From positions 1-35,920 of the forward strand of contig JAJYCL010000028.1 in the NCBI GenBank assembly GCA_021778415.1: DNA of 35,920 nucleotides, read 5' to 3'. Under the pieces are notes generated by a model. That model was given only the letters and a program-made list of their open reading frames with translations. It was not told the DNA's origin and made no database searches. Positions within the stretch are counted from its first letter, which is position 1. Each line of letters starts with the position of its first letter. The stretch is from a bacterium. Its GTDB lineage: Bacteria; Vulcanimicrobiota; Vulcanimicrobiia; Vulcanimicrobiales; Vulcanimicrobiaceae. A program made the position numbers and the translations under genes. Shown piece after piece: positions 1 to 8,132 of this stretch.

Positions 1-1
1 C

Positions 2-358
2 TTTACGCATGCCGGATTCGGATACGATTTTTGGGCAACGGTTGCTCCACATGGATTTATCGAACTTACGGCGATTCAACTCGCCGGAGCGGCCGGCTTG
101 CTTTTAGGCGCGGCCATTGTTGCACCAGGACGATTGCGGCGACGCGATGCGATCAAAGCGAATGCGGCGCGGGCCGGTGTACTCTTTGCCGGAGTAGCCA
201 GCATGCTGCTTGTCGCCGGAACCATCGAAGGATTTTTCTCTCCGCTACGCCTTCCACCGGAAATTCGCATAGCCTTTGGACTTATCACGGCGGTCGGATT
301 GCTGGCGTATTTTGGCTTTGTCGGACGAACGTCGTCTATAAAGCGCCTCGCCCCTTAA
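2..358 (+). CDS. SpoIIM-family (stage II sporulation protein M-like) membrane protein, 3' end only
   Basis: The reading frame is open at the left edge, so the N-terminus is missing; 118 residues remain before the TAA stop at 356-358. The fragment holds the family-typical segment around VAPHGFIELTAIQLAGAAG, followed by two hydrophobic stretches and the ending IEGFFSPLRLPPEIRIAFG, which matches the C-terminal half of SpoIIM/DUF95 proteins. In non-sporulating bacteria this family is an integral membrane protein of unknown biochemical role that is usually encoded beside MoxR and DUF58 genes. Here it faces the DUF58 gene and overlaps it tail-to-tail by 23 bases (336-358). The family call is good; the function is unknown. 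Confidence 0.75.
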   Translation, partial: FTHAGFGYDFWATVAPHGFIELTAIQLAGAAGLLLGAAIVAPGRLRRRDAIKANAARAGVLFAGVASMLLVAGTIEGFFSPLRLPPEIRIAFGLITAVGLLAYFGFVGRTSSIKRLAP

Positions 359-1667
359 TTTTTAGATACTCGTCGATGAGCGCCATCGACATCGCTTTTG
401 CCGGAACATCGATGGTATGGACGCCCGCTCTGGCAAGGCGAGCAGTCGCGACGGACCGTTCATGAGCAAGATCGAGCGCGACGCCGACACGGGCCGCATC
501 CAATGCCGATTTGACCGGTTGATCCAGGGCGCTTCGTACAGCCCCGTCATTCATAAAAACAACCACGACGAGATTACGACGCGCAAGCGTGGCAATTTCT
601 AAAAGCAGATCGCTCTGTGCAATTGGATCGATGGCGTCGGTAAAAAACACGATTAAACTACGTTTTTTGAGATACTGTCGCAACGCACTAAACGCGCGTG
701 TATAATTTGCTTCCTCGAAGCGCGGCTCGATATCGCACAGTGCATCGCTCATCGCGCGACGCGATGGTGCCGCCTGGCTCGGTGCGGCTGCATACATCAC
801 ATCAGCGGCAAAGGCCATGGCCCCGATGCGATCATTGGCTAGGCCGGCAATGGCCGCAAGACTCAGGGCCGCACCAATCGCGTAATCGAATTTCCTCTGT
901 TCATCGATACGTGCGGTCATCAGTCGTCCGGCATCAAGCAACAAGACAATATTCTGGCTTCGTTCGACCTCATGCTGCGTGACCATCAGCTTCATTCGCC
1001 GCGCCGTTGCTTTCCAATCGATGCTGCGGAATGCGTCTCCAACGGTATAATCCCGCAGCGATTCAAATTCCGTCCCTTGCCCGCGCAAGCGCATGCGCCG
1101 TAAACCCGCTTCGATCACGCGATTGCGCACATGTAAGGTGCGATAACGCTCCACGGCCGAGAGATCCGGGTAGACGCGAAATGGAGAGACAGCCGAGACA
1201 CGTACGCGACGACGGATCATGCCGATGCGATTTTCAAACCAAAAATAGAGATCGCCAAACTCATCACGGCCCCGCGCCACGGGAAAAACCGCTCTCTGAG
1301 TGCGAGCAACGCTACGAGCCGGAACGGAAGCGCAAACTTCGTCCTCTACCAAACGAAGCGTACGGACCGGCGTCTCCAGAAGTCCGACGCGAACGTCCCA
1401 TCCACTCCGATTCTCAATCTCGTAGACCAACTCGGCACGCATTCGCAACGCCAGTCGCTCGGGCCGCAATCGCGTGGCGCGCAGAAAATCACGTTTCGGG
1501 CCCACGACGAGATCGACGATGCATAGAATACCCCACGCCGCAAAGACAAGCATTCCGAATAACGCGAGAAAGCCTACGGCAGGCGACGCGGCAAGCAAAA
1601 TCGCCGCAAGACCAAGACTGGCGTAACTGCGATTTGAAAACCATCCCGGCAAACGAAATTTATTCAC
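336..1667 (-). CDS. DUF58 domain protein (vWA-like partner of MoxR)
   Basis: 443 residues with two N-terminal membrane segments (about residues 16-55), a beta-rich middle, and the DUF58 core at about 198-223 (GTEFESLRDYTVGDAFRSID, then WKATAR). A von Willebrand A-like strand follows at 240-250, where the metal-site motif reads DAGRL rather than DxSxS, a common weakening in this family. DUF58 proteins pair with MoxR AAA+ ATPases in cell-envelope or stress functions that are not firmly defined. The start is a GTG lying 8 bases inside the end of the MoxR gene, which suggests translational coupling. The 3' end overlaps the convergent SpoIIM-like gene. Confidence 0.88.
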   Translation of the reverse strand: MNKFRLPGWFSNRSYASLGLAAILLAASPAVGFLALFGMLVFAAWGILCIVDLVVGPKRDFLRATRLRPERLALRMRAELVYEIENRSGWDVRVGLLETPVRTLRLVEDEVCASVPARSVARTQRAVFPVARGRDEFGDLYFWFENRIGMIRRRVRVSAVSPFRVYPDLSAVERYRTLHVRNRVIEAGLRRMRLRGQGTEFESLRDYTVGDAFRSIDWKATARRMKLMVTQHEVERSQNIVLLLDAGRLMTARIDEQRKFDYAIGAALSLAAIAGLANDRIGAMAFAADVMYAAAPSQAAPSRRAMSDALCDIEPRFEEANYTRAFSALRQYLKKRSLIVFFTDAIDPIAQSDLLLEIATLARRNLVVVVFMNDGAVRSALDQPVKSALDAARVGVALDLAHERSVATARLARAGVHTIDVPAKAMSMALIDEYLKIKGRGAL

Positions 1668-2607
1668 GTGGAACAGGAATGCTCTTGAGAATATCGCTCA
1701 ATATATCGACGCTACGGAAACCTTCGATTTCGGCTTCGGGGATAACGATGAGTCGATGGCCGAGAACAAGCGACGCCACGCGTTTGACATCATCGGGACT
1801 TGCAAATGTGCGCCCTTCGATCGCCGCATTCGCCTGTGCTGCAATCATCAACGCAACGGATGCGCGCGGCGAGGCCCCGAGTGTCAAGCGGCTATGCGAT
1901 CGCGTAGCTGCCACAATATCGTAGATATAGCCGCGAACGGATTCGGCGACGTGAATATCGTGAATCGCTTTTTGCGCAGCGAGTACATCGGCCGAGGTGG
2001 TAATCGCAACAATACTTTCCAACGAGCGAGGATCAAAGCCCTCGGCTACGCGACGCAAGAGCAAAAGCTCGGCGTCTCGAGTTGGATATGAAGCGGCGAC
2101 TTTCACAAAAAAGCGATCTAATTGCGCTTCGGGAAGCGGGTACGTGCCTTCATACTCCACCGGATTTTGCGTCGCGCAGACGAAAAACGGTGCGGGCAAC
2201 TGCAGCGATGTCCCGTCGATCGTCACACGGCCCTCTTCCATCGCTTCCAGAAGTGCGGCCTGCGTTTTTGCAGGCGTCCGATTGATTTCGTCGGCGAGGA
2301 CGACGTTCGCAACGATCGGCCCGGAACGCACCGAAAATGCCGCCGACTGTGGATTAAAGACGGTCGTTCCGACAATATCCGAAGGCATAAGGTCCGGCGT
2401 AAATTGTATTCGCCGATACTCTAACCCTAAGAGCGCGGCAAACACGCGCACCAACAGTGTCTTTCCGGTGCCGGGAACGCCTTCAATGAGCGCATGACCG
2501 CGGGCGAGTAAAGCGATGAGGAGTGCGTGCGTCGATGCCTCGGCATCGACAACGTATCGATCCACCTCGGAGCGAATTCGCGTAGCAAAAGCGTGCGCGT
2601 CGGTCAT
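1660..2607 (-). CDS. MoxR-family AAA+ ATPase
   Basis: 315 residues, a normal length for MoxR. Visible motifs are Walker A GVPGTGKT (43-50), Walker B VVLADE followed by INRTPAKTQAALLEAMEE (102-125), and sensor 1 ATQNP (145-149) followed by the family-typical YEGTYPLPEAQLDRF. MoxR ATPases act as chaperone-like or metal-insertion helpers with vWA-domain partners; the DUF58 protein encoded just downstream is the probable partner. The ATG start overlaps the stop of the DUF4350 gene as ATGA (2604-2607). The client protein cannot be read from the sequence. Confidence 0.93.
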   Translation of the reverse strand: MTDAHAFATRIRSEVDRYVVDAEASTHALLIALLARGHALIEGVPGTGKTLLVRVFAALLGLEYRRIQFTPDLMPSDIVGTTVFNPQSAAFSVRSGPIVANVVLADEINRTPAKTQAALLEAMEEGRVTIDGTSLQLPAPFFVCATQNPVEYEGTYPLPEAQLDRFFVKVAASYPTRDAELLLLRRVAEGFDPRSLESIVAITTSADVLAAQKAIHDIHVAESVRGYIYDIVAATRSHSRLTLGASPRASVALMIAAQANAAIEGRTFASPDDVKRVASLVLGHRLIVIPEAEIEGFRSVDILSDILKSIPVPRE

Positions 2608-3695
2608 GTAAGTTCCTTCCGTAGTCGGGCGTGAAGATTTGCGACGCGGAGAATCTGCGCCTCCGTGGGTCGCGCCACGTTCGTGAGTCGATCGAGATCC
2701 GCAAGAAGAGCCAAAACGGGACCCGAGGTTGCCCGTTGCCGGGATACGCGGCGATGAGCATCTTCGACATAGGAGCGAATCGTTAATGCCGATGCTCCGG
2801 CGCGTCGAATGAGCGCGCTAAAGCTGGTGAGATAGGCTCCGGAATCGCGCTCGTCCGGCACCTCCACATCGAAAGGCGGAGCGAAGCGAATGTTTCCGCC
2901 GATCAGCCACAACACAACCATGAAGCACAACAGAGCTATCGAAAAGCGAACCGCTTGCGGAAGCACCTGCCACATGGTGGTATCTTGCGCATATCCATGA
3001 ACACGTTCATCGATGTACAGCGGCCCATGCGTTGTTAAGAGATTATAGGCAAGCCGCGCATTATCGACGTGCGCGAGCCACGCATTCGAGAAAATTTTCG
3101 GAGCGGTAAGCGCAATCACCTCACCCCGGCCGTACGCATATTCGATGCCGACGTATCCGCGTTCCGTCGCAAGAATCGGAAGCACCTTGGGATTATTCCG
3201 TCCGAAAACGGCCGAAACCGGCGCCACCACGGAGTGGACGCCATCCACAAGCGGGAAATCTATCGCCGGTCGTACATAGGAAATTTGCGGAATAGGATGG
3301 CTTGCCGGTAGGCCGATGACGGAATCTTCTTTGCCGCCATTGACGGGATCGGCGACGACAAGCCGGCCGCCGCGCTGCACAAAGCGCTTGAGTGAAATGA
3401 TATCCTTTGCGTTCAGGGGATGGAACGAGACGCCGGCGATAACATCGCTCTCGTACGAACTAATAAACAGTGTACCGGCGGATTTCGGAAGAAACTCGAG
3501 ACGGCGTTCAAAGCGAACCGGTTTCTTCCCCTCTTGTGAGAGCACTTCAAAGAGTGCACGATAGCCATTCGCCCTCGTATCATAGGTCGAATAGAACGAT
3601 GGTACGGGAGTATTTTTTTGCCGAGCAATCAACGCCACGATTAGCACGATCAAGCAGAGAACTAAGACAACGACATCGCCGCGTACGCGTTTCAT
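2604..3695 (-). CDS. DUF4350 domain membrane protein
   Basis: 363 residues from the ATG at 3695, chosen because it forms an ATGA overlap (3692-3695) with the stop of the DUF4129 gene; a longer in-frame start at 3746 would intrude further into that gene. There is one membrane segment at about 8-24 and a second at about 251-266. Between them is an extracytoplasmic alpha/beta domain that begins YSTYDTRANGYRALFEVL, typical of DUF4350, with the later segments GGRLVVADPVN and YGRGEVIALTAP. The C-terminal tail after the second segment is cytoplasmic and helical. DUF4350 proteins occur in MoxR/DUF58/DUF4129 operons and have no assigned biochemical function. Confidence 0.82.
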   Translation of the reverse strand: MKRVRGDVVVLVLCLIVLIVALIARQKNTPVPSFYSTYDTRANGYRALFEVLSQEGKKPVRFERRLEFLPKSAGTLFISSYESDVIAGVSFHPLNAKDIISLKRFVQRGGRLVVADPVNGGKEDSVIGLPASHPIPQISYVRPAIDFPLVDGVHSVVAPVSAVFGRNNPKVLPILATERGYVGIEYAYGRGEVIALTAPKIFSNAWLAHVDNARLAYNLLTTHGPLYIDERVHGYAQDTTMWQVLPQAVRFSIALLCFMVVLWLIGGNIRFAPPFDVEVPDERDSGAYLTSFSALIRRAGASALTIRSYVEDAHRRVSRQRATSGPVLALLADLDRLTNVARPTEAQILRVANLHARLRKELT

Positions 3696-4465
3696 ACGGA
3701 TGGCACCCCAAGAATTTGCGCGCAGGATCGTCGTGCCGCATCCCACATCGGTTCATCAACCGGGCTTTCGGCGTACGCAGAAGTTGTAAAGGCTCGCGCG
3801 ACGAGATCATACGATCCGAGGAGGCCAGGTTGTGTCTGCGCCAATCGCCTACGCACGTCGCCAACCGTTGCGCTCGCCTCATCGCTTACAATACCGCCAA
3901 GATCGAGGGCGACAATCACCGCAAGAAACGCCAAATGCGAAGCGACGCCTCGTTCGCCTGCTGTCGCAGCTTGACAGGCTCGACCAAAGAGGTCACGCGC
4001 ATCGCGCGCCAAGCTCAGCGCTCGGACATCGTCTCGCCGTTGGGGTTGGGCGCGTGCAGAAAGGACGAGCTTGAGCGACAATCCGAGAACGAGCACGATG
4101 ACGACGGCAATCAACAGATCGCCAAGCGAATGCTCGAAGCCTGGCCCCAGCTTTGTCCGTGCAAAGAGTGCCTTCAAGAGCTTCGACCATGCGCGCCACG
4201 CCATATCCCAAAGCCGTTGCCACCAACTCTTTTGCACATGGGCGATCTGCGTGGTCCGGGGATAGCGCAAAGTGTTGCTCAGTTCTCGTACTGCCAGAAC
4301 CTGCGGGTCGAAACGCGGCGGTGGAAACGGATGCGCTCGAAGAGTGCGTAAACGCAGACTGGTCGCGGCAGTCGTTGAGCTGGGATGCGCCTCATCGGCC
4401 CGCATCCGAGGATGTGGCGAAGCGTGAAGAACCGAGGCCAAGGCAAATGCGACGACGGACAGCAC
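3692..4465 (-). CDS. DUF4129 domain protein
   Basis: 257 residues from a GTG start. An N-terminal hydrophobic stretch (about 1-16) looks like a signal peptide or anchor. A tryptophan-rich amphipathic region (WWQRLWDMAWRAW) precedes a clear membrane segment (LLIAVVIVLVLGLSLKLVL). The C-terminal 60 residues carry the DUF4129 pattern with ARAFTTSAYAESPVDEPMWD. DUF4129 domains are found next to transglutaminase-like, MoxR and DUF58 genes; the molecular role is not established. The gene lies 6 bases after the stop of the upstream membrane-protein gene and overlaps DUF4350 by 4 bases, so it belongs to the same operon. Confidence 0.78.
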   Translation of the reverse strand: MLSVVAFALASVLHASPHPRMRADEAHPSSTTAATSLRLRTLRAHPFPPPRFDPQVLAVRELSNTLRYPRTTQIAHVQKSWWQRLWDMAWRAWSKLLKALFARTKLGPGFEHSLGDLLIAVVIVLVLGLSLKLVLSARAQPQRRDDVRALSLARDARDLFGRACQAATAGERGVASHLAFLAVIVALDLGGIVSDEASATVGDVRRRLAQTQPGLLGSYDLVARAFTTSAYAESPVDEPMWDAARRSCAQILGVPSV

Positions 4466-4471
4466 GATATC

Positions 4472-5452
4472 TTATATTGCGACGGCCGCAGGCGCGACCG
4501 GAAATATCCCGTTCGTGCCTTCGAGGCGAATCCTCACATCGAAATAGTAAATCACCACAAAAATCGTTACGAACGAGGAAAGCACCGCGTTAATAATTGC
4601 AGCAACAATAATATAGAGAATTGCCGAGTGAAGTACGAGCAACATGAGTAACGCGATCATTGCAATCACTGAGGATCCGCCAATCTGAACGCCGGCGATT
4701 GCCAGTGCGAACAGTAACGAGCGCCAAATTTCTTTACGGTTTATGATGCGCTTAAAGCCGGATCCGATAGCCGCGCCAACGGTTGCTTTCTCTACCAGCA
4801 ACGCGATATAGGCAAAACCAAACGCAAGAATAAGAACGATCAAGAAGAGAAATGCAGCGAGGATGGCAATTCCAGCGAGGACAAAAAAAACGATTGCCAA
4901 TGGCAATGCGCTTTTTATGAGCATCGCGCCAGGAATCGCAACGACAACCGCAATGAGAATCGTGGCGATATACCAAATGAGGAGAGCGAAAAACGCAATA
5001 AATCCAATGCCGATCATTGCCGGTAGGCGCCGTAAGCCGGCCATAAAGCAGTCGCCGAATTTTAGCGGTTCTCCCCGATACAATCGATGAACGCCAACGG
5101 CAATCGCCCCGGTCCCAACGGGCGAGAGAAAAAGCGCTAACAAGAACACAATCCCTGCAATGAGCAAGACCGTAGGCTGTTGCGCTTCAATTTTTTTCAA
5201 GTCATTCGTTTGTTGCGGAGAAGGTGAGGATTTCTTTGCATCCCCGATGTGCTGCAAGATCGAAAGTGACGTCGTAAATTGATCGACCTGCGTTGACGCA
5301 TTCAAAGACTGCACCGCCGCAATCGGCGCAAAAACAACGAGGATCAGCGCCGTGAAAATAACGGCATTTTTCACGTACATCGTAACGGCGCGGTCCAGCA
5401 TTTCTCCGATGCCAAGAGGCCGAAGAGCATACGTCAACGGGGGAGTATCCAT
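4472..5452 (-). CDS. Polytopic membrane protein of the glycerophosphoryl-diester-phosphodiesterase membrane-domain type
   Basis: 326 residues. The N-terminus LRPLGIGEMLDRAVTMYVKN is the hallmark of the membrane-only family often annotated as 'glycerophosphoryl diester phosphodiesterase membrane domain'. About six long hydrophobic segments follow. No catalytic phosphodiesterase domain is present, so enzymatic activity should not be assumed. It is the first gene of the leftward DUF4129-DUF4350-MoxR-DUF58 operon and is divergent from the MOSC gene across only 52 bases. These proteins are plausible membrane scaffolds, but the role is inferred from context alone. Confidence 0.75.
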   Translation of the reverse strand: MDTPPLTYALRPLGIGEMLDRAVTMYVKNAVIFTALILVVFAPIAAVQSLNASTQVDQFTTSLSILQHIGDAKKSSPSPQQTNDLKKIEAQQPTVLLIAGIVFLLALFLSPVGTGAIAVGVHRLYRGEPLKFGDCFMAGLRRLPAMIGIGFIAFFALLIWYIATILIAVVVAIPGAMLIKSALPLAIVFFVLAGIAILAAFLFLIVLILAFGFAYIALLVEKATVGAAIGSGFKRIINRKEIWRSLLFALAIAGVQIGGSSVIAMIALLMLLVLHSAILYIIVAAIINAVLSSFVTIFVVIYYFDVRIRLEGTNGIFPVAPAAVAI

Positions 5453-5493
5453 AGGGCCGCGGTTCTGTGGGAGCGTAAGCCGGTCCTAGGGAA

Positions 5494-5508
5494 ATGCGTA
5501 GGAAATGA
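5494..5508 (+). promoter_or_regulatory. Possible four-codon leader ORF coupled to the MOSC gene
   Basis: The bases read ATG CGT AGG AAA TGA (M-R-R-K-stop), and the TGA overlaps the MOSC start codon as ATGA. A near-repeat of TAGGGAAATG (5487-5496) and TAGGAAATG (5499-5507) duplicates a Shine-Dalgarno-like plus ATG unit. This may be chance or a small translational coupling device; the spacing of each purine run to its ATG is shorter than ideal. No clear -35/-10 pair is visible in the 52-base divergent gap. Confidence 0.25.
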
Positions 5509-6134
5509 TCGGTACAATTGTAGCGCTCCGGCGGTATCCCATTAAATCGCTGGCTCCCCAAGATCTTCTTTCGTGCGCGGTTGAATCCGACGGGCTAGAA
5601 GGCGACCGCCGCAAAGCCCTCATCGTCGCCTCTGAACATGCTCGCAGATCGAAACCCTATCGTGGAAAGGAACACGACGAGCTTCACTATGCCACGTCCG
5701 AGGAAGAAGCAATGGCACTCGCGCGCGACCGGGGCGTGGAAACGACCATCGCTCACGGAGCTCGCTTTTTCGACGACGGAAGCGTCTCGCTCATAACGGA
5801 TCGCTGGCTCGCGCAACTGGCCGCTCACCTAGGATATGATCCCGGATACGAACGTTTCCGGCCGAATATTTTTGCCGAGGCTTCTGACGCATGCCCCGAC
5901 CGTGAAGAAGCCCTGCTTGGCCGTCGACTCCAGATCGGTGCGTGCATCCTCGACGTTGTTGCGACGATCAAACGATGCGTCGCCGTAACCTACCATCAGC
6001 AAGGCGGTGAGCACGACCCGCAGCTCTTGCGCGTACTCGCTCGGAAACGAGAAAACGTCATGGGCGTGTACTGCGATGTTGTGAAGACGGGCGTTATTCA
6101 GCGTGATGATCGCATTCTGCTCATCCCGAGATAA
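5505..6134 (+). CDS. MOSC domain-containing protein
   Basis: 209 residues. The N-terminal part (IVALRRYPIKSLAPQDL, then VESDGLEGDRRKALI) matches the beta-barrel start of MOSC proteins. The C-terminal part contains the conserved Cys segment RCVAVTYHQQGGEHDPQLLR and the ending GVYCDVVKTGVIQRDD. MOSC domains carry sulfur or bind molybdenum cofactor in molybdenum cofactor sulfurase and YcbX/YiiM-like proteins. No molybdoenzyme gene is seen nearby, so the substrate is open. The ATG at 5505 has AGGAA just upstream but unusually close. It is probably first in a short rightward group with the next two genes. Confidence 0.85.
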   Translation: MIGTIVALRRYPIKSLAPQDLLSCAVESDGLEGDRRKALIVASEHARRSKPYRGKEHDELHYATSEEEAMALARDRGVETTIAHGARFFDDGSVSLITDRWLAQLAAHLGYDPGYERFRPNIFAEASDACPDREEALLGRRLQIGACILDVVATIKRCVAVTYHQQGGEHDPQLLRVLARKRENVMGVYCDVVKTGVIQRDDRILLIPR

Positions 6135-6175
6135 CTAACGTCCGACGTGTATGCTTTCGGGGATACTTCATCGCT

Positions 6176-6820
6176 GTGCGGAGTTCTGCTGAACGAGGCT
6201 CGTCGCTTTTAGACGTTCTGCTTGCTAGTGCGATTGGTGCGATGATCGCACTCATTAGCATCGGTGTGCTTCGACTTGGACTCAGTCTCACGGTACAGAC
6301 GACAACCGCAGCGGGCAATTTTACGCACATGCGAACCGTCACCGATCGGCTTCACGCTCGTTCGGCTAGCGCGTGGTCCGTCTTCGTTCCAACGATCGAT
6401 ATTTTTCATCATTTTAACGGCGACGGACACGAAGTCGATTTTTTTACAGAAACTGCCAATCACGTTCCGCTCTTCTGGGCTGAACGGTACGACGCAAGCA
6501 AAGGAACGCTCACCGGATACTCCTACGCAACTCCGGGCGATCCGCCCACGATTCACGATGATCCTCTCACCGATGTTCGTTCCTTTACGGCGCACTATGG
6601 GCACCTTGAGGATCTGGCGCTCGAATCGTCACCACTGTATGATCCGCTTTTCGCGCATGCCACGCTGCACAATGCAGATCTGACGTTTAGCAGCGAACCC
6701 GGAATGCACGGCGGCAATGCGTTCGTGTCCCTCCACATTCGTATCGGAAAAGTCGACCAAGACATCATACTGGCCGCCGCAACGACGCCAACCGGCTTTA
6801 CGGTCATCGTCCCGTACTAA
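6176..6820 (+). CDS. Pseudopilin-like protein with a type IV prepilin-type N-terminus
   Basis: 214 residues from a GTG start. Residues 7-13 read RGSSLLD, followed by a continuous hydrophobic helix (VLLASAIGAMIALISIGVL), which fits a class III (prepilin peptidase) signal cut after Gly8. The usual Glu at mature position +5 is Asp here, and position +1 is Ser rather than Phe. The rest is a soluble globular domain with no recognisable family, somewhat like minor pilins (PilW/GspJ type) in having a long C-terminal domain. No other pilus or type II secretion gene is in the window, so the machinery would be elsewhere. The GTG start depends on the signal and is otherwise weakly supported. Confidence 0.6.
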   Translation: MRSSAERGSSLLDVLLASAIGAMIALISIGVLRLGLSLTVQTTTAAGNFTHMRTVTDRLHARSASAWSVFVPTIDIFHHFNGDGHEVDFFTETANHVPLFWAERYDASKGTLTGYSYATPGDPPTIHDDPLTDVRSFTAHYGHLEDLALESSPLYDPLFAHATLHNADLTFSSEPGMHGGNAFVSLHIRIGKVDQDIILAAATTPTGFTVIVPY

Positions 6821-6934
6821 TCGTGCACCATCGGTAACACCGGCAAAAAAGCCGCGTTAAATCAAGTCGTTAGAATCTTAACTTCTCTTAAATCGCTGGA
6901 CGGAGTACCCGGGAATTGTGTACGCTCCGGCGCG
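6821..6934. other. Intergenic region between the pseudopilin-like and methyltransferase-like genes
   Basis: This 114-base gap is the longest in the window. It contains a short inverted repeat CGGC-AAAAAA-GCCG (6841-6854), then an AT-richer stretch rich in TTAA-like words (about 6856-6893), and ends in a GC-rich leader before the ATG. The hairpin has only four pairs and no T-run directly after it, so a terminator is doubtful. A promoter for the downstream gene is likely here by position, but I cannot point to a convincing -35/-10 pair. Confidence 0.3.
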
Positions 6935-7513
6935 ATGGAATTCATTTCTCACGTTCTTTCGCATATCCATCAGCCGTCGCGCATCCTTTGCGACGCGTCG
7001 TGTTCTCGCATATCCGATGCACTCGGGCGAGCCGGACATGAGGTTGTACCTCTGGCCCACCGAGAATTTGCAGCAGACCACACCTTTGATATCGTTCTCC
7101 TTGACAGGACGCTGCACAAAGTCGCCGACGTCGATGCCGCATTGTTCGGACTCGCTCGACACTTGGCACCCGAGGGGAAAGTCATTGTGTATGATTGCGC
7201 CCGAGAGACGATGGATCGACGAACGGCCCGTTGGCTGTACTCGCGCCGAGCAGAGCTCCATCGCGAAGAGGAAAGAACGTTGCCTCAAAATGCCGACGCA
7301 TTGTTTTTACAATGGCACGAAGAAAGATCCCATTATCTTGATGGTCTAACTATGGAGCGATCGTTGCTCTCGTTGTTTGATGGCTATATTCATCGCGAAG
7401 TGTATTGTTGCGTGGAGCTAGCCGACCCCGATGGCGAGGTTGCAGAACGCGCCGCTATCAACGAAGGCGTGATTAACGCCGTGGGGTTCACCTTCGTAGG
7501 AACGACGGAATAA
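6935..7513 (+). CDS. Class I methyltransferase-like protein with a degenerate SAM-binding motif
   Basis: 192 residues. The central part (FDIVLLDRTLHKVADVDAAL, then ARHLAPEGKVIVYD) matches motifs II-III of class I SAM-dependent methyltransferases, including the 'D-x-V-hydrophobic' strand and the 'hxPGGxhxhhD'-like turn. Motif I, normally hhDhGxGxG, is ILCDASCSR here, without the glycine loop. It is also short for the family. It could be a divergent enzyme or a non-catalytic derivative. It ends 10 bases from the convergent recR gene. The fold call is moderate and the function unknown. Confidence 0.5.
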   Translation: MEFISHVLSHIHQPSRILCDASCSRISDALGRAGHEVVPLAHREFAADHTFDIVLLDRTLHKVADVDAALFGLARHLAPEGKVIVYDCARETMDRRTARWLYSRRAELHREEERTLPQNADALFLQWHEERSHYLDGLTMERSLLSLFDGYIHREVYCCVELADPDGEVAERAAINEGVINAVGFTFVGTTE

Positions 7514-7523
7514 GGCATCGCGC

Positions 7524-8132
7524 CTAATGATCCATGGTCCGGCGGCCTTCTAGGGCGCGGGCGATCGTCACCTCGTCGGCGTAATCAAGATCGCCGCCGA
7601 TCGGGAGCCCACTTGCCAATCGCGTGATGCGAGGCCCAAGCGGCGTGAGCAAGCGTGAAAGATACATGGCCGTTGCTTCACCTTCGGCATTTGGGTTTGT
7701 CGCGATAATGATTTCCGTTGGACGTTCGCGTCCGATTCGCTCGAGGAGCTCTTTGACGCGCAGATCGGCCGGGCCAACGCCATCCATCGGTGATATTAAA
7801 CCGCAGAGGACGTGATAGCGGCCGCGATAGATATCCGCCCGTTCGATTGCGAAAATATCTTTTGCTTCGGCGACGACGCAAAATGTCTGGGCATCTCGGC
7901 GATCGTCAGAACAAATCGCGCACGGGTCGTTTTCCGTAAGCGAAAAACAACTGGTGCAAAACCGAACCTTGTCTTTCATCGCCATAATCGCATCGGCCAA
8001 CGCTTGCGCTTCGTGGCGAGGGCGATTCAAGAGATGAAAAACCAGTCGTGCCGCAGTTTTCGGACCGATGGTCGGAAGCTTCGAGAACTCGTTGATCAGC
8101 GCAGCCACCGGCTGCGCAAGCGTGCCCGACAC
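7524..8132 (-). CDS. recR: Recombination mediator protein RecR
   Basis: 202 residues, the family's normal length. In order: helix-hairpin-helix (KLPTIGPKTAARL, 18-30), a four-cysteine zinc finger (C59, C62, C71, C74), and a Toprim domain (VVAEAKDIFAIE, then YHVLCGLISPMDGVGPADL, and the ATNPNAEGEATAMYL strand). RecR works with RecF/RecO to load RecA at gaps. The start is GTG at 8132, directly after the ybaB stop (TAG at 8133-8135). One small deviation is Cys where YHVLGG usually has Gly. The dnaX-ybaB-recR order is widely conserved. Confidence 0.96.
   Translation of the reverse strand: MSGTLAQPVAALINEFSKLPTIGPKTAARLVFHLLNRPRHEAQALADAIMAMKDKVRFCTSCFSLTENDPCAICSDDRRDAQTFCVVAEAKDIFAIERADIYRGRYHVLCGLISPMDGVGPADLRVKELLERIGRERPTEIIIATNPNAEGEATAMYLSRLLTPLGPRITRLASGLPIGGDLDYADEVTIARALEGRRTMDH

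Noticed and set aside
1007-1924. Long rightward open frame opposite DUF58 and MoxR
   Set aside because: It is a shadow of two well-recognised genes on the other strand; its product is rich in Arg and Pro with no domain.
3470-4351. Rightward open frame of 293 codons opposite DUF4350 and DUF4129
   Set aside because: It crosses a confirmed ATGA junction of two real leftward genes and its translation has no recognisable motif or sensible hydrophobicity.
6841-6854. Hairpin CGGC-AAAAAA-GCCG as a terminator
   Set aside because: Only four base pairs and no following T-run; such short repeats are expected by chance.
7511-7527. Hairpin at the stops of the methyltransferase-like gene and recR
   Set aside because: AGGC-ATCGC-GCCT gives just four pairs with a mismatch outside; too weak to call a terminator.
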